Positions 63,601 through 64,000 of a stretch of DNA of 64,000 nt are shown piece after piece. Origin of the DNA: Deltaproteobacteria bacterium. GTDB lineage: Bacteria; Myxococcota_A; UBA9042. Each line of letters starts with the position of its first letter. Within the stretch, counting starts at the first letter, position 1. The position numbers were made by a program, and so were the translations under genes. The DNA lies in contig JACKFC010000019.1 in NCBI GenBank assembly GCA_020632665.1, forward strand, positions 31,682 to 95,681. Reading direction: 5' to 3'. The notes under the pieces were generated by a model that saw nothing but the letters and a program-made list of their open reading frames with translations, was not told where the DNA came from and ran no database searches.

Positions 63601-63796
63601 CGGGATCGATCGCGTCGGAGCCGGCATCGCCGCCCGCGTCGCCGCCCGCGTCGGCGAGGCTGTCGCCGACCGCGTCGGTCGAAGGAGCGCCGCCGCTGCC
63701 GTCGTCGCTACAGCCGAGCGAAAGCGCGGCCGGGGTGAGGGCGAGCGCGAGGAGCGTGGCGAAAAGGCTGCGGGAAACGGGCTGACGACGACGCAC
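60605..63796 (-). CDS. Lipoprotein with PEP-synthase-type pyruvate/PEP-binding domain
   Basis: The GTG at 63796 has AGGAGG five bases upstream and gives 1063 residues. The signal is basic then hydrophobic and ends TPAALSLGC, a clear lipobox. After an Asp/Gly linker, residues about 400-740 carry the marks of the PPDK/PEP-synthase N-terminal domain: KVGGKAAGYGVLRAA, RFRSSTNVEDSATFSGAGLY, ALRAIRRVYASFYNDRALGE, VGMAVLVHRSFPDAL and LVLKQVRPLP. The preceding 300 residues and the C-terminal 300 (beta-rich, CTFEGEAGDVWEIARGKLRL) are not recognised. The enzymes of this family are cytosolic, so an exported member is odd. Whether it binds ATP or phosphorylates a substrate outside the cell is unknown. 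Confidence 0.8.
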   Translation of the reverse strand: MRRRQPVSRSLFATLLALALTPAALSLGCSDDGSGGAPSTDAVGDSLADAGGDAGGDAGSDAIDPDTYTWPVALQPLAVPASSEWRADFAISSDAWDPFVGRQDGEFSYLVPRWVKATVVLSDPEKVYFQDSKKLLFHNDFVRKHLPPYKAATDAEIAAAALREDGQKLAFAVVLLPPDPSVLEFGVQLIRDDAIHPEMVRRLYQTVVAHVKHHSGSDLDAFYMPTYAQAATAKQFESWLAGKGVQLSDPGRWGGPTCYADGWAVGRLVRATAENLQAKVAAGEIAATDVLLLDAVPAEVPIVAGLLTESPTTPNSHAALLAQNLGIPFAPLSTDADRAAAAERVGQTVLLRARSGSPWDGGCEVLLRDAAPLGASKDALLALKKPAPLDLPAMQQAGTPLLDTKGLGKGDAGKVGGKAAGYGVLRAALPQSTRHAAALTFDVWNAFLDAPSGGSTLRAALAAELKGLSWPVAPQTLAERAAKCRALIEQTPWPAALGKDVVAALQKADFAAPDQGAGAAFLPTMKLRFRSSTNVEDSATFSGAGLYDSYSGCLADDLDADEAGPSACDPGKGEERGALRAIRRVYASFYNDRALGERLRHGVEEAKVGMAVLVHRSFPDALELANGVATLRAGDWSHQVKAVTQQGALSVTNAAPGAEPELVDLYISKQGEVSPTFHTGSSLLPLGAKVMTWPGDYVALGKQLFAVQQLWQAKTNESLDFEYKRVDVAGGSPTLVLKQVRPLPSPQAGKTAPFLLGDSLQLCTFEGEAGDVWEIARGKLRLEVTLRAGAFDPKAAPGLLAALKMRHRGPDGTVVETAGSIDAGGTSTLAGWKVTTTVASGWEPPHHDVAHAFTAASAAGTGATYSLRARLPEQVGVEQALLPGNELQWELVVTHPSPVPYLDWNGALKTREQDIVRLWACPSGALPAGGKEVSKTVQGPGGLEVSTTFRWPAPPKGPTAGYTAPNIGWVQTTLKGLTTTPLVLTSDFAQHQRPGHHNFDGMYLFEPRLDLADTFGGRKPSVTAAQLAELEKAGIVAIYVHEGADISNAMWIGKADGSWSKAE

Positions 63797-64000
63797 GGGC
63801 GCCTCCTGGGCGACCTGCCTGCTCTCCCAACCCGCCGGCACCGTAGAGTTGGCAGCCGGGGGCGTCAACTCGGATGCAGGCGGCGACACGACCTCGACCG
63901 TGGCCGACGAGAGCGAACCGCGGCAGCGCGGCGAATGTCTCCGCCACCAACGTCACGCGGTAGGCGAACTCCCAATCCGCCGTGCACGACTGCGGCTCGG
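63797..64000. other. Window edge, nothing certain
   Basis: This stretch holds the upstream region of the lipoprotein gene at 63796. On the minus strand a short open stretch (ADWEFAYRVTLVAETFAALP) reads in from the edge and could be the end of another gene, but it cannot be judged from 200 bases. Confidence 0.3.

Overview
The window is very GC-rich DNA from a Gram-negative bacterium. It is dominated by exported lipoproteins that carry a lipobox, an Asp/Ala/Pro/Thr-rich linker and long arrays of Cys-rich CDDGDxCT repeats (Dicty_CTDC type), plus one MopE-like CDGLDNDCDG motif. That style is typical of Myxococcota and related former Deltaproteobacteria. This assignment is inferred from gene content only; no rRNA or tRNA was seen.

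Left part (1-16.7 kb): a truncated Cys-rich lipoprotein, a DUF2442 gene with a DUF4160 partner broken by an amber codon, a membrane protein, a two-gene module ending in an ImmA/IrrE-like protein with a degenerate zinc motif, and a 3517-residue Cys-rich lipoprotein carrying five CARDB-like domains and an HELGH metalloprotease motif. Middle (16.9-28.2 kb): two tandem lipoprotein paralogues, a Septu-like ATPase/HNH pair, a DUF805/SRPBCC membrane protein, a glycosyltransferase-like gene, and a coupled pair of AAA-type ATPases. Both accessory modules are followed by a second copy of the 3' end of the gene that precedes them.

Region 28.2-50.3 kb: cyclophilin, carboxylesterase lipoprotein, Cys-rich lipoprotein with DUF1566-type ends, patatin-like lipase, GH5-type lipoprotein, a 1.8 kb stretch without protein genes that looks like a large structured RNA on the minus strand (own promoter, five GNRA-capped hairpins, intrinsic terminator), a 2742-residue Cys-rich/NHL/fibrinogen-like lipoprotein, and a TIM-barrel hydrolase-like lipoprotein. 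Region 50.3-64 kb: a second and intact ATPase pair paralogous to the one at 25.5-28.0 kb, a calpain-like protease with a beta-helix partner, an outer-membrane-barrel-like protein whose signal peptide is cut off by stop codons, and three more lipoproteins, one with a PEP-synthase-type domain.

How it fits together: the backbone is a set of surface or periplasmic lipoproteins and hydrolases, probably for adhesion, degradation and matrix building. Small accessory modules (DUF4160/DUF2442, ImmA-like, Septu-like, two ATPase pairs) sit in the gaps. The items most worth following are the candidate large RNA, the repeated gene-tail duplications, and the paired-ATPase operon present twice.
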